A model generated the notes under the pieces. That model was not told where the DNA came from, did not search any database, and worked only from the letters and a program-made list of their open reading frames with translations. The position numbers and the translations under genes were made by a program. Below, one piece after another: positions 43,555-56,561 of a stretch of 64,000 nucleotides of DNA. Origin of the DNA: Macrosoma leucophasiata (lineage: Eukaryota > Arthropoda > Insecta > Lepidoptera > Hedylidae); NCBI GenBank assembly GCA_036365455.1, contig JAWQUS010000007.1, positions 16,694,001-16,758,000 of the forward strand, given 5' to 3'. Numbering within the stretch: the stretch's first letter is position 1; each line of letters opens with the position of its first letter.

Positions 43555-45104
43555 CCTAATTAAGAGTGAAAAAAGAACAAAAAAATGTAACTTGCAATCC
43601 TACTTGTAGCAACCAATTCCAAATTATGATTGTAAACGAGTACAATCCAAAATTAGTATATGATTACATCGAAAGGACAGCCAGCGAGCAAGTTCGCCGG
43701 CCGCACTCTTCGTCGTTCTAACCTAACAAAGCCGTCTGTCTGTCTGCATTTAATTTTTGGTAAATAGCGTAAAGCATAAAACCAAATATTTGCTTGAGGA
43801 AAAATTACTAAATTTAGTTTCATATTTTAAAAAATCTGACTATATATAGATAGATAATAAGGTTATGCTCACAACGTTTTTCCCTGTGCCAGAGAATATG
43901 TAATAATATATTACTACGTCCTGTGCCATGAAAATGATCTGTGAATCCTGAAGTTCAAAATTGATGGTAATTAAATAAATACAGGAGCTATGATATTTAA
44001 ACCTACCTAAACATCCTGAAATAGGTAATTCAACACTTCGCTAAAACAGAGTCTGTGCATTACCTATATTTACGGTGTTTGAAATGTTGGCTATACAAAA
44101 ACTTTGGTCAATGGAAACAATTCGACAGTTCGTTGGTTCGCCTTTGAGAGCGCGATGGCGTGGTCCGATCAAATGAGAATTAGTTGATATGACCAAAAGT
44201 TGATTTTGATCAACCATTCAGAAACCGAGGGCAAATAATGAGGGCCCTTAAGGGCATTTTCCAGCCCAGGAAATAAGTTTCAGGATGATTACATCTATGA
44301 AATGTTTACCTATAATACTTATAAAAATATACCTGAGTAAGTTTATATGTACCTTATATAAAAGCGAAAGGTCATGCATCACGAAATCTTAGAAATTACA
44401 ATTGCTAGGAGTTTCAAATTTAAATGCTTAGGGGTTATTTTTAGGATGTAGGTGCTCAAGACGAGATTTTGTTAAATTTAACTCCTAGGGGTTGTTTATA
44501 CGGTTAATTGTTTGTGTGAAAATAAATCAAATGTTAATTCAACATTCCATTTCAAAAAGTTCTATGTCTATTTCTGGACATCTAAAAAGTAACAGCTATA
44601 TACTCGTATTATAATATAATCATTAAAAAAACGAATGAAGGTACTCCAATCTCTCTCACAAGCTTTCGTATAGTGTTGTAGTATTTTAATACACATAAAC
44701 CAAATAATTAACTGAAAATTCGTAGAACGTGCCTCTTCGATTGCGTTCACGTGAAATCAAATTAAAATCATTCATTATGCGTTCACTCAAATTATTTCCA
44801 TCACACCGTTCATAAATTTAATTCCCACATATCGTGGCAAAACCTCCACAAATTGGTCTTAATTTGCCCGAAACGTATATCCTTAATGATAAGCATGTGA
44901 ACAATATCTATATACGGTTGTGGTGGATGAAGAAGGGAGAGCATAATAATGATATTATTGTCAAAGACGCTGTAATTTGCCCCTTTTACTCGTAATCAAC
45001 ATTGTTTGAGCTCTGTTGTTCAATTTTTTTTGTTATATTACGTAATTATTCAACAATGTAGTACGTGCATGCCTATAGGTATACGTAGGTACAATTGAAT
45101 ATTT
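43555..45104. other. Mostly unique; no gene seen
   Basis: Holds the 29-bp solo H terminus at 43891-43919. The rest is AT-rich. Confidence 0.25.
43891..43919 (+). mobile_element. 29-bp solo H terminus between 8-bp repeats
   Basis: The insert starts AGAGAATATGTAATAAT and ends ACTACGT. CCTGTGCC flanks it at 43883-43890 and 43920-43927. It equals the end of element H except for five extra bases (ATATT) in the middle. Confidence 0.6.
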
Positions 45105-45295
45105 TAAGATGTTTTTGAATAAAAAAATTTATTGTATTGGATAAATAATAAAAAATTAAAATATATTTAAAAGCTAAATAATATTTACATAAAATAAAGT
45201 TATACCTAAACTAAAAACAACATGCGTCTAAAAATTCCGCATCACTGCCTTCCTGTGTTATGGTACCCAGAAGGCTGGCAGCATTCCCTCAGATG
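45105..45295 (-). mobile_element. Probable LINE 3' untranslated end
   Basis: In minus sense, CTGCCAGCCTTCTGGGTACC, AGGAAGGCAGTGATGCGGAA and TTTTTAGACGCATGTTG lead into an AT-rich tail with AATAAA-type signals. Resembles 3' ends of lepidopteran non-LTR elements, recognised from memory. No coding part remains. Confidence 0.35.
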
Positions 45296-45859
45296 TTTTT
45301 TAATTAAAATTGTATCAGGTTCTTTCTCTAAAAATGAAATATATTATGTAGGTAGATTAAGAAATGTCTGTTCTTAAACTTTGTTACAACTCATTATGAG
45401 AAAGGAGATGTTGCGAGCTCGGCTCTGGTTCGTACACTACCTCAAAAAATGGGTAAATTAAAGAAGAATCCGAAAAAAATACAATTAATTTATTCAAGAA
45501 TATATTTTAGGGTTACAACCACATTTAATTCAAACGATTTTATCATTTTCAATATGAATATTAGTGGAATTTGTCAAAATGACATCGCCCGCCGGCATTT
45601 GCCTTCTTGGTTTTGAGTTGCAATTCTAACTGCAAATGATGTTTTGTAACTGCAAACAAAGCTAAATAAGTGAATATATGCAGTAGAAAACGTTTTTATA
45701 TTGATTTTGCCTGTTAATGATATTGTGTACAATACATGGCCGGAGGTACATACATTTATGCAACATCTCCTTTATTAAAATTTTAATAAGTCCATCTACA
45801 TACTAACTCCAAAATTAAATGTTCCTGCGCGCGTCCGAATTTAATTCACACGTTTATCT

Positions 45860-46110
45860 ATCTATATATATAAAAATCAATTGCTGTTCGTAAGTCTCGC
45901 TAAGACGGCTCTACCGATTTGGCTAATTTTGGTTTTGAATGATTTTTGAAAGTCCAGGGAAGGTTTAAAAGGAAAGAAAATATGTCAAAATTGAAGGAAA
46001 ATATTAAAAACCACAATTTCATTTTCCCATACAAATGGTCCGTATATATATCAAACCTTTGACACATTATATCATTCTGAGGCAATACGAAGTTTGGCGG
46101 GATAGCTAGT
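45860..46110 (+). repeat. Family F element, near full length
   Basis: TATATATATAAAAATCAATT, GTCTCGCTAAGACGG, AATTTTGGTTTTGAATGATT, CCAGGGAAGGTTTAAAAGG, CATTTTCCCATACAAATGGT, ATACGAAGTTTGGCGGGATA. The short minus ORF at 45900-46085 is an artefact. Confidence 0.7.
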
Positions 46111-47449
46111 TTTTAATCAAATTTTTTTCATGCTTCGATAAAACAAAGTAGATGTTGTTAATCTCTCCAGACACGAGAAAAATATGACAATTGAAATTCA
46201 ATTGTGTCTCGCCGCCGGTGGCCGTACGATCCTGAAGGATTAATACGAACAACATAGAGTTAGAAATAAGGAGTATTCAAATGCATGTTATGGAAAATAA
46301 TTCAGTAGGTATCCTCTCCTATCGGATAAAAATATTTGTCTTATAATAGATTATAACAATATGAACGTCTAAAGTAAATTAAATACATATAAAATACACA
46401 TATTACACAAACAGAATAAATAAAATTGCTACAAAAACAAAAAATATTTTTATCCCTAAAACAATATCTCGCCTCAAACTTCGCAAATAAATGACGTGGT
46501 ACCTACTAACGCCAAAATTAGCACAATAGGAAAGCGTTTTAAAACAAATTAACAAACGACAGAGCGCCACAAATAAAAGCCATTTGATTTAGAGGAGAGA
46601 TATGAGACGGATCATTAGCAGATCGACGGCAATGGACCCGCGTCACGAGAACACAATAGATGAGACAAATTATTCTAGTTTCGTCATGAAATATTTTCCA
46701 GCAAAACTTTTGTTTGCCCAGTCCGTACCGCGGAACTAAATCTGTGCGGTGTTTTATATCGGTAAATGTTAACTTTAAGTTTACTACAAGTAAAATACCC
46801 GGTAGACCGAATGAACGTAAAAGTAGAATAAAAGCAAACAAATAAAACTTTGAATTCAGCACGGTCTATCACGCCAATATGCAAAATTCAAACACGCAAA
46901 AATGTATTATTAAAGAAGCAACAAAAGTTAAGTGCTTCTCGCATTTTATGATTCCGTAGCGAACGTAAAACCGTTGTAGATTCCGAGGATGTGAGAAGTT
47001 CTCATCTCGACATCTATTATTTTATACTAATGCACTGAATCTCGCTTAATGAATCGTTAGGTAATTGCTTCTCACATACAGAGGGTATAAATCTTAAATG
47101 CAATCCCGTACATAGTTCAAGAACATTAAATTTTTAATTCATTTGTAATTTGGCAAATTGTAAAATACTTTACTTTCTAAATAATTTTGTTTCGTGTAGT
47201 CATTGGTGTGAGAGGATAAATCTTCATATAACAAACTTTATGGAAATTGATTATTCTTTAAAGTTTTCCAAGGCTTCAACTTTAAGTAACACTCGTTTTG
47301 GCCAGGGCATAATTTCGCCGTAAATAAATAGCGATATTTATTAACAATTTTATAAAATCTAAAATGAGCAACATTTCATATGCATTTTATTGATAATTTG
47401 TGACATGATAATTCTGCGATTTCGCTAATATTTGTAAGTATTTATTTTC
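46111..47449. other. No gene seen
   Basis: AT-rich. Two overlapping minus ORFs at 46539-46884 show no domain. Confidence 0.25.
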
Positions 47450-47530
47450 ACACCAAGTCCCTTACGTCCCTTAAGAAGAGAGTGTGGAGCGCCAGATATC
47501 CCGATACTGACACACCTCCCGTCCTTTTTT
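47450..47530 (-). mobile_element. LINE 3' tail fragment
   Basis: CACACCAAGTCCCTTACGTC and GTGTGGAGCGCCAGATATCC match the minus-strand tail fragment at 5728-5790 (CACGCCAGGTCCCTAACGGG, GTGTAGAGCGCCAGACATCC). Confidence 0.55.
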
Positions 47531-48118
47531 TACATTCATGATTCTCGTCATACATGCACGCCGATTCTTGACTCCACCTTCAGACAGTCTTGACTTACTT
47601 GACTTAAGGTCCTATGTCCCCTAGCTGGGCCAGAGGGCATTCACAGTGCGTCGAAATCAACCTTCAGACAGCACTGGACCTATTTGGTCAGTCTTGGTCT
47701 TACTGGGCTGCCACGCTACAGAGGCAGCCATCCACATTTAATTTTATTTTAATTGAAAATCACGTTAAACGGACAGCATCAATAGACTTTGAATATAATA
47801 GTAGGTAGATGTTTCAAAATCCTCTAACACAAGAAATGTTTCCCAAATAAGTAAACGACTACAGACTAGTGAATTTAATTGTAATAGGCATAACAGTTAA
47901 TAAGCCAGACACTGTACAAATAATGAACACGCCGTTATAAACACTGCATGGCATGTCACACTAACATTACGATTGCCATTGAAGACGTCTATGTTAAATG
48001 CTGAAAGTACAGTAAATTCGAGAATAAACTGAACTGAAATAAATCTAAGATAAAATGCGTGTTTATGGTAATATTCATAGCCTAGTAACCCACTTACTAA
48101 CATTTATTCCATTGCATA
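47531..48118. other. No gene seen
   Basis: Unique sequence. Confidence 0.25.
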
Positions 48119-48800
48119 GTGTTGGATGTTTACGTACTGATATCGGATAGCAGCCTATATTTAGCGATCGTCTCTTATTGCAGGAAAGACACACTGTTAC
48201 AATGTGTGCACTATATTTATCTTTTCACAGACAAAGAAGACATGAACGTAAATCGATTTCCAATATCGCCTTTGGTGGAAGGATTTATATTAAATGTCGG
48301 TATTAACCTGAAAGTGAAACAGTCACAAGTTGAACACGCCTCGGGCAACAATGTCGGCCGTGTGATATGACCTCTACTTTTCCGACACAACATAGACGCG
48401 TCCTCAAAGCTTACTACATATTACATTCATTATTGGAGGATATCGATGAAAATCTCCAGCATCCAATCTCGCGGGGATCGCTAGCGGGCCGCGTATTCTT
48501 GTAATTTCTGAGGCATAATTTTATTTATTAGAGTATGGCCTCATCGGAGCGGCGAGAACACCCCATTTGCCGCTTCATTGACTTACAACGGCACTCCATA
48601 ATACTTCGCACATATTTCTGTAGCGCCTCTCTCGCAAATGTTAGATCCCTCGCACCTCATTATATTGCGGATGACATTTAATAAAACATTATGGGTATCT
48701 GAGAAACGATTTTCGATAACCGTACCCTACGTAAGAGTGGCACGTTTGAAAATCGATAAAAGAACATTCCGTAAGAGGACAACGTGGTTTTTTGAATCGC
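48119..48800. other. Repeat-poor island, possible conserved non-coding DNA or exon
   Basis: The 83-codon ORF 48119-48370 has no known domain. A pyrimidine tract with TATCTTTTCACAG ends at 48220 and the frame stays open afterwards to a stop at 48370, so a terminal exon is conceivable. No donor is needed in that case, but nothing identifies the protein. The rest (48400-48650) is GC-richer and free of repeats. Confidence 0.25.
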
Positions 48801-48949
48801 ATTTTATATCAGGTTTGCACGTGCCTATCTTGTTATGCTTGTATTGCTGAAATCCGATATTCCTTTATTATATGTGAACCCAACATTTGACAAAATTAAG
48901 AATAAACCTACATTTTTATTTCAGAAAATATAAATATGTTGAAACTTAC

Positions 48950-49026
48950 GGGGCTTGAATCATCGATTCAATATCGCGCACCAGCGACTTATTCAATCAG
49001 TTACGTGCTTCCTTCACTTTAAAATG
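48950..49026 (-). ncRNA. Candidate non-coding exon, 77 bp
   Basis: On the minus strand the segment is preceded by GTTGTTTTGCTTCAG (acceptor-like) and followed by GTAAGTTTCA (donor-like). All three frames contain stops, so if real it would be an untranslated or lncRNA exon. Only splice-site resemblance supports it. Confidence 0.2.
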
Positions 49027-49275
49027 CTGAAGCAAAACAACGTTGAAAGTTATGGGTAGAAAAAGAGGACTTAAGGTAATAGTAAAAATAGTTTTATGTG
49101 CAACAGAAGCTAATATAAGCAATTCAATAATGTTAATCATAATTGTATGGCCCCGTAAAAACTATAACACAGACAAAACAACTTAAGCATCAGCTCAGGG
49201 TCAGGGTTACAGTTTTTTTGTAGATGTTTTTTTGTCTATAGGTTGCAGTATTCCCTTACCATTCCATTACCATTC

Positions 49276-49549
49276 ACTGGTAGAGGTCCAGCGACGGAGC
49301 TCGCGGTAGGCGCCACCGCATTACCTAATATACTTGCCGCTAAATGGTATTGTTCAGCACTATCGTGTTCCGGTCAGGTGGTAATGTACAGCCCTGTAAT
49401 TTCCGGCACAGAGGCATAACACCTTAGGCCTCAGGAGTGGTAACGCATCTACATTTTGACCTTGGTCTTTATGTTGTCTATAGGCTGCAGTCATCACTTA
49501 ACATCAATATGAACTGCATGCTTGTTTGACACTACCATTACAAAAAAAT
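49276..49549 (+). repeat. SINE-X, nearly full length with A-tail
   Basis: ACTGGTAGAGGTCCAGCGAC, GCCACCGCATTACCTAATAT, TTGTTCAGCACTATCGTGTT, GGCCTCAGGAGTGGTAACGC, TTAACATCAATATGAACTGC and a seven-A tail. A partial extra piece (GTCTATAGGTTGCAGT) sits just before it at 49233-49250. Confidence 0.8.
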
Positions 49550-49576
49550 CAATTAAAAAAAAACTACAAAATGACT

Positions 49577-49795
49577 CATTCATTGTCATCATTACTCCAG
49601 CCAAACGACGTCCACAGCCGGACAAAGCCTTCCCCAAAGATGCTAACAACAGTGTTGCGCGTCAGGCAAGAAAAGGTAGGCAAGCAAGGTAGGCGGATTA
49701 GCGATTGCAGTGGCAGTAGCTTTATCGAAGGACGCTGCTGCCCATCCCGCGTTGTTATATTTACTACCCATATTGGAATGGTTCGATCGCTACTG
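49577..49795 (+). repeat. Family B repeat, copy 3
   Basis: CATCATTACTCCAGCCAAAC, GACGTCCACAGCCGGACAAA, CTAACAACAGTGTTGCGCGT, GCGGATTAGCGATTGCAGTG and CCCGCGTTGTTATATTTACT. The 116- and 62-codon ORFs here are artefacts of the repeat. Confidence 0.65.
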
Positions 49796-51330
49796 TTCGG
49801 TCGGCAGACGAATTCTCCCCACCAGAGGGCGATGGGTTCATTACGTCTCGATGAGACGTTCTCTAATCAACTGTAATGAATCATTACCTATTAATTAATA
49901 AAAAAATATTATGATAAAATATAATCAAGCCGCGTGTTGCGCCTCCGGACAATTGACAAATTGCAACTCATTCCAATTTCACCACAAAATTGTTTTAACC
50001 TGTTCGATTACCGCATTCGTATGTAACAAATATTTATTTTCGTTGAACATAATAATGTACAAATTGGTATCTTTTTATAATCACCACATTGGTTGTTTCT
50101 GGTTCACCTGCGCTGCACAATTTACACAAACACAAATAAATAATTGTTGTTTGAGTGTTTTACTTTCAAAGTTCTTAAAACGGTTTTTGCCTTGAAATAG
50201 ATATACGAACGTATAAATACGGTAATCTAGATTGAATTTCTTTTCTTAATTACACCTCAAAACCGTTTCAAATACTTGGCTTTTGTTTGTCTTAACTCGA
50301 TGTTATAGAGATAGGCTATTTATGGCAGAGCAAATTAGCGAATGACTTATACTTAGCCATTATGAGTTTTATCTAAAGTAACAGTGTATATCTATAACAA
50401 AGTAGCTGTATTTTTTTAAAGAATACGTTTAATTCTCGTCTTGGAAACAACCGCTCGGTGTTAAATTGATGTAAGTATTCATTTTTATCCTCTGCAATTG
50501 TTTCGGTATAATTTGGACATTATCTTTTCCAAGGGTCTGTGAATAAAATGATTAAATTATAGTCATTCTTTTTGCTTTATGATGCGCTTTTTCTTGCTTA
50601 ACTTTGATAAATATCGGTCAATTAGGTCCTTTCAATACAAACTTATGTTTTGCCATAAATCGATTTTAATTTACTGACACATATAAACAAGAAAAGGAGC
50701 ATCCACACTGTAATTAACTTTTGTGTAGCACAATAACATTTGGTAGCTATGTACCTATTGTGGCAACATGTTACTATTTGTTGAATGTTCCTCATTACGT
50801 TTAAAGTGCCAGTAACATTAATTTACAAAACATGACAGAATATTTTTTATTAGTGTAATTTTCCGCTACATAAGACAACGGACGGAATATTATCGATTGT
50901 TACAAAGTTGACTGTCATATGTAACTCAACATAGAATGTTATATTATAAAATATTGTATAAACAATAAATACCTAACTTTTTACAATCGGATATTCGCTC
51001 AGTAATTTGGAGACGTTGCTGTACATAAAGAAACGGCGAAGTAGATACAGTTTTACCATCAGATAGTTATATTTTAAATAATTAAAACGATACATAAATA
51101 ATACGAGAATTAAGTAGTTAGATGTAATGTATTCGTTTTATGTTTAGTTTTTATAGTACAGTTAACATCATATACAAACATACACACTTCATACCTACAC
51201 ATAACACACACACACACTTGCTCTGAATGTGATACTTCAGATAAATATAACTATACCTCTAGATATTATAGTACCATAAGTTATTTGATATATTAATCTA
51301 AATGTGTATATTGTTAACTACGCTGAAATT
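49796..51330. other. No gene seen; AT-rich
   Basis: A 94-codon ORF at 49911-50195 has hydrophobic stretches but no family resemblance. Confidence 0.25.
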
Positions 51331-51334
51331 TGTT

Positions 51335-51540
51335 TTAAATACATAAGAAAAAATCCGGGGAGGAGACCAGGAGACCCATAACACAGGGCTTACCTAGTTT
51401 GGGCACTCCTGTCTCCACAATAACTTTGTTTTGTTGTTTGTGATTATTTAAGAAAAATGTATGGTAAAGAAATTTTGTGGAGAACAATAAAACATTTTTA
51501 TTATTATTAAAGTAGACCACAGTTTTCATACAGACAGCTT
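51335..51540 (-). repeat. Possible retroelement 3' fragment
   Basis: Minus sense, GTGGAGACAGGAGTGCCCAA, ACTAGGTAAGCCCTGTGTTA and GGTCTCCTGGTCTCCTCCCC look like lepidopteran repeat text known from memory. No second copy in this window, so support is limited. Confidence 0.3.
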
Positions 51541-52622
51541 CGACGGGTTCTAGCGAGCTGAGAACCAGGAAGCAAAATGTTCACAAGTTTCGTGAAAAGT
51601 TGTGATCGTATTACTTCTGCGCGTGACTGCCTGACGGATTTTGATTTATCATTTTAATTTGGCGAGCGGCGGGGACGGGCCGAGGTTGTAGTCCGATCCC
51701 GCGGGATACAAGGGGTTCAAATTCAAATCCGTTATATTAAATCACTATTCCATTGTTAAATCCAATATAATTGTGCACCGAAATGTTTAATCAACATAAT
51801 TACATAACTTTAAAATCGAATCACGTAAGTACATTGAGCGTGAATGGATTTATTTTTAACGTGTTAATAGCTGTAACTGGCGCTATAGTATATTCACCTA
51901 CTACAGGAAATAAAAAATAGCAACCCAATTACCACAGGAATTAATACCTATCAACGCTAGGTACTTCTTTTTCGTTATAAGCGTGGTAAACTTAATCCAA
52001 TTGGAATCTGCAGATAAATAATTCCACGTAATTTAGCCTCTCTTAGAAAATAAGTTCTGCTTTGTTTACAGGGAAAAAGTATACTGTGTTATTCATAATA
52101 TGGTAATATACAAAAACACAGCGCTGCTTAAAGTTTGACTTTTGTATAAACCTTAGTATTCTAAGAAGCAACGACAGGAGCACTAAGGTTATGCTAACCC
52201 AAATGGAGTTACGTCACGATTCCCCCCACCCTGCCCGCCCGCCGTCGTCGCCGCCCGCCTTCATTTGTTTTCTGGTGTCACTTCTTATCTCGTCTCGCAA
52301 TTATTACAATTTGTCCGCTCCTCCCCTTATCTTAGCGAGTTTGCCACTTCAGCATAAAGGCACCCGACTTCAGCAGATTTGCAAGATCATATTGAAGAAA
52401 TTCTCTTTTTTCTAATTTTCTTAGTGGCTGCGAAATTTTTGGAAAGTTTGAATAATGACAGTGCCGTAAATCGCAGGTTGCCGTGAAATGACGCGGACAA
52501 GCGTGCTTGTTGTTTCTGCGGCGGTTTTTCATCGGCAGACAGAAGTCTGCTGTTTCATGGAGATCTGCAGTCTTGACCTATATTTTTTAAAGCGCTACGT
52601 GTAATTTATATTCACAATTAAA
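51541..52622. other. Unique; GC-rich patches at 51540-51720 and 52195-52270
   Basis: 51637-51690 resembles 40980-41035. The second patch (CCGCCCGCCTTCATTTG) overlaps a 74-codon ORF with no motif. A promoter cannot be confirmed. Confidence 0.25.
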
Positions 52623-52823
52623 ATACGCTAACACGCTTACACAGCCCCACAGTAGGTATAAACTTGTGTCGTGGGTGCCGTTGTACACATACAACACATA
52701 CGCAAACACCCAGACCCGAAACAAATATCTGTAGGCCATCAAACCTTTTTCCCGGTGCGGGGATCGAACCCGCGACCCTTCGAATCAAACGGTCATCTCA
52801 CACCGCTGGACTAACCGGGTCGT
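52623..52823 (-). repeat. tRNA-derived SINE, best copy
   Basis: Minus sense, the head ACCCGGTTAGTCCAGCGGTG (A-box region) is followed by GGGTCGCGGGTTCGATCCCC (B-box region) and then a body with TTTGATGGCCTACAGATATT, GTTTCGGGTCTGGGTGTTTG and TATACCTACTGTGGGGCTGT. Head-to-body order is typical of insect tRNA SINEs transcribed by RNA polymerase III. A degraded relative is at 29793-29912. Confidence 0.8.
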
Positions 52824-53689
52824 CAGTCGTCAATTATTTGATTTGAAATGGGATGTATGTAGTATTGTACTGTAAATAGATCGGAAATCAAAAGAGATAG
52901 CGTATGGTATAGATCTAATTATGTTAGAACGAGATAGGTAGCGAAACCATGTATGGATCAACCGTAAACTTACACGAGAACAAATCAGTGAAAATTTCGC
53001 GAAATTCGAGTTTTATCGCGATATTTTTGCATACTTCAATTAAGTTAATCATGGTGTTTATCTAAGAAGGAAAATCCAAAGTTTTATTAATCATTTGAAA
53101 TATTTGGCTGTTTATGTACCTATATTACAAAGGAGAAACATTTGTGTTCGTGTATGTTTGTTACTCGTACTTTTCACACAAAAACTAGAAGGCCGATTTC
53201 AAAATTTCTTTCACCATTAGAAAGCTACATCTTCACTCAGTGGCTAATTAAATTCATTGCACCTGTGCAAAGCCAGGGCGATCGGCTAGTCTATAATATT
53301 TTGAAGTTGTCGTTAGTGTTTTGTATTTAGTTGGAGGATAAGGGCCTTCAAATTTGCCGCAAAAAGCCGTGCGGTAATGAAATGATGTGCGGCCGCAGCA
53401 CGTCTGCAGCGCTGCGTAAAATTGCGAATCGAAGATGTTTGCATGTAGGTATGTTTGAATGCATGCATTTACCTCTGCTTGTCTTTCGGGGGTTACTTTT
53501 AAATTATAGATAAATACCTACATAAGTTACACTTAAAGTTAGTATCTTCATAATTTAAATGTAAAACAGTATTGTATGCGTTTAGGTTCCCCAGTTACAA
53601 ACACTGTAATTTTGCATCGGATTATCCGTAGTTTGATCGAGACAAATGGGTGATTTACTAGCATCGATCACCGAAATACGACCAAACAG
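52824..53689. other. Unique, with repeat remnants at 53120-53300 and 53457-53500
   Basis: 53120-53300 is a family D-type remnant in reverse (TTACAAAGGAGAAACATTTG ... CAGGGCGATCGGCTAGTCTA). 53457-53500 shares GAATGCATGCATTTACCTCT with 11450-11512. Confidence 0.35.
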
Positions 53690-54580
53690 CATGTGTATGA
53701 ACACCCTAAGGGCGTAGACCACGTCGACGCTAATTCGACGCAGGTGTACATGAATTAAACGCGCGAGTCGTTAGTGCGCGCGATTGCCGCATAAGCGCGC
53801 CTTTCGTATTTTTATCGCTCCTTCGGCGGAGGGGAACACCGTGCGTGCTCGTTGTCGCGACAAAATGTTCAATTTTAGATACAAATAAAAAAGGTCGGAT
53901 GCTCCGTACAGAATATTAACGGCTCACAATATGAACGTAGGCATCCGGAATTCGCGTCAAAAGTGCCAAAACGATGTTATTCTTTTCCGCGCGGAGGTAA
54001 TAAGCGGGGCGGGGGCGGCCGTGCGGCGGATATGAAATCCAGAAATGTTTATGGCACACGATAATGGCATGGCTTCGTATCCGATCGCGACTCACGGATG
54101 AAAGGATCTAGTCGTAATTAGAATCCTTAAGGTCTTTTGTAATAGGATAATTGTTTCCCGTTGTCGCCTCCGAGCACGCCGTTATCTCTATGAATGGAAC
54201 GACCGAAATACAAAGAGGCGAATGCAACCATAACGTCTATTCTGCGTTACGCTCGGCTCTTATCACATTGTGTTCTAGTTCGTATTGATAGAGTTCACTT
54301 CCAAATAGTAGGCCGCGGGTGTGGTGGTTCGGAATGATTGAACGTTGGCAGTTACACCGCTCGGCACTCGCATGCCACCGCCGACCTCTGCCCGCTCGCA
54401 ACCGCCAAACATCGTCGCATCTAATTGCACGCCAGATTTAATTATTCATCTTAATTCAATCTGCCAAGTAGTAGGCTGCATAAGAAAAGTGTGCAGCGGC
54501 TGCGCACATTCAAACTATTTACTGTCACAGATTTATTCGCGTCAACGGGAACATACTGGGCCATTATAATAATAGAGCTG
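53690..54580. other. Largest GC/CG-rich repeat-free island
   Basis: Runs such as CGCGCGATTGCCGCATAAGC, GCGGGGCGGGGGCGGCCGTG and CGTATCCGATCGCGACTCAC contrast with AT-rich flanks. No known repeat, and its ORF (54345-54569, 74 codons) has no domain. Best candidates are a promoter-proximal or enhancer region of a developmental gene lying outside the window. This is an inference from composition. Confidence 0.3.
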
Positions 54581-56561
54581 AGTCAAGATACCGAGTAAAT
54601 TAGTTCATTCAAGAGACAGTGTGTAGTGCATTTCGGTGATTCAGTCGTAAAGTACATAAGTAGCCAGTACATAAGGTGCGATATGCAGGTACTCCGTGAC
54701 ATACGGATCGGTACACCGCAATAACCCCCGAGCCATGTTAACACGCTTAGAACAGATTTGCCTATGAATTGCCAACCCTGCAATATAGTTGAGTTATTGC
54801 CGGATAGACCATCGACGGCGATAGTATTTCCAATTGTAATCAGCCCATTAACCTCGAGGTAGCGTTGTTCTATTGAGTACGTATACAGTTGAAATTATAT
54901 GTAAAATTCTCTAGGGGGATTCTTACCCCAGAAATTTTTACATCCTTAATGTCAAAGGTTTCAGAGCCCGGTCTCTTATTACGGACCCGGTTTCTCTAAC
55001 TACAGTAGATACTTGGGCTCAATACACGAGTCGGTGTGGTCCTTCAATAGACTCCTGTAATAATATTTGCATACAAAGACGATCCCGCCAGTGCTTCGCG
55101 TTTTGTACGCAAATTTGCAAATTTTCTACGAACTGTTACTATACCTTGAAAATAAACTCTGGAGATATGCACGTAAATGGAAAATTCCTTTAGGAACTTG
55201 ACTAATCAAATTAGAGGCAGGGTGACCTCATGTATCGTAAATATGATATAATATTCTTTAAACTTACTGAGAACCAAAACATGCTTTTTAAAAAAATCTA
55301 ACTGCATCGATATAATAGACAACTGATTGCTGTAAACAAATGTAATTTTTAATAGAAAAAAGATGGATAAAGGTAATGTATGCAGAATAACCTACTCCTG
55401 AACTCACGACTCGCGAGTCACGGATCCAATTCTTGTCCTGTGGTTCTTTATCTACGCAATTATTTATTAAACAACATAATATAATAATTTAAAATTCAAA
55501 CAATAGCCCGTTCAGCCACGTGAGAGATTAATTGCGTGGACTTTCGCTGAGCCGAAACGTGTAGGATTGGATAGTGGTGGTGCGAAAGAGACGGCACTCA
55601 GGGTTGCCTGTTTACTGGCAGAAATAAACATTATTAAGTAAAAGATATTCTTATGTTGGTCTTGGTAATAGGTCTTACCGGGTCGACTATTAAAAATACT
55701 GAAACTATAAAAAATTGTTTACGAAATCCTATTTTTTATATTTTGCCGTGCCAACTGTGTTAACTTTCGGGAGAATCCAATCGGACTCCTGTCCTATCCT
55801 CTAATCTGGCAACCTTAATCCATACTTAATATCAAAGGAGGTATCTACCAACGTATATGTATATGTATGAATACATATTTTTTAATCAAAACATTGGGCA
55901 ATGATTTGAGTATTTTACCGAGAATGGTGGAAATCGCGTGAAATTTCGGGAGAATCGAACCGAATCCGAAACTGGCAACCCTAATTTCACAGGAGCGGAA
56001 CAGAGCGGATTAAATTGCAAGTGCGCTGATGTATTTATAGCTGGTCCGGAGACAAACGAGCGCGCGCGTGATGGACCTGCCTCGTTATGGGAATTAATCG
56101 AACTTGCAGCGAATAGCGCACCTGCAACGTCTAACTGAAATATGGTTCTCACTGTACCTGATTAATACGGAAATTCAAAGGAATGCCCGAATTTTTACTA
56201 ATTGTGGACGTGTCAAATCTTTTATAAACGCTGATTTGAAAATAGTCACTTGTAAATTTTTCATGCAATTTCTGTACGAACGAACGTAGCGGTGATTGGT
56301 TATTATTTCTCGATGTTGTGTTATCTAAAACACTCAAAACAAATTATAGTGGTCGACGTAAAGTAAAAGATATGGTACATTTTATATAAAAAAGAATACA
56401 TAAAAAATATCGAAATCTTCTCTTACTGCTCCCTTACACTCCCAAAGGAGTCAACATGCAAAATATCAGCCTTCTTCGACCAGTAGTTTTTGTTTTTCGT
56501 TGTCTGTCACTCCTTCAGTCAATCAATTGCACAGTCAGCACCGGAAAAGTCTTATAAATTT
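54581..56561. other. No gene seen
   Basis: Mixed composition. Overlapping ORFs on both strands at 55886-56152 have no motif. Confidence 0.25.

Noticed and set aside
48119..48370. 83-codon ORF as a terminal exon
   Set aside because: Acceptor-like text exists upstream, but the protein is unrecognisable. Mentioned only as a possibility in the island entry.
52740..52823. Functional tRNA gene on the minus strand
   Set aside because: A- and B-box text is good, but the acceptor stem does not close and a SINE body follows directly, so it is a SINE head.
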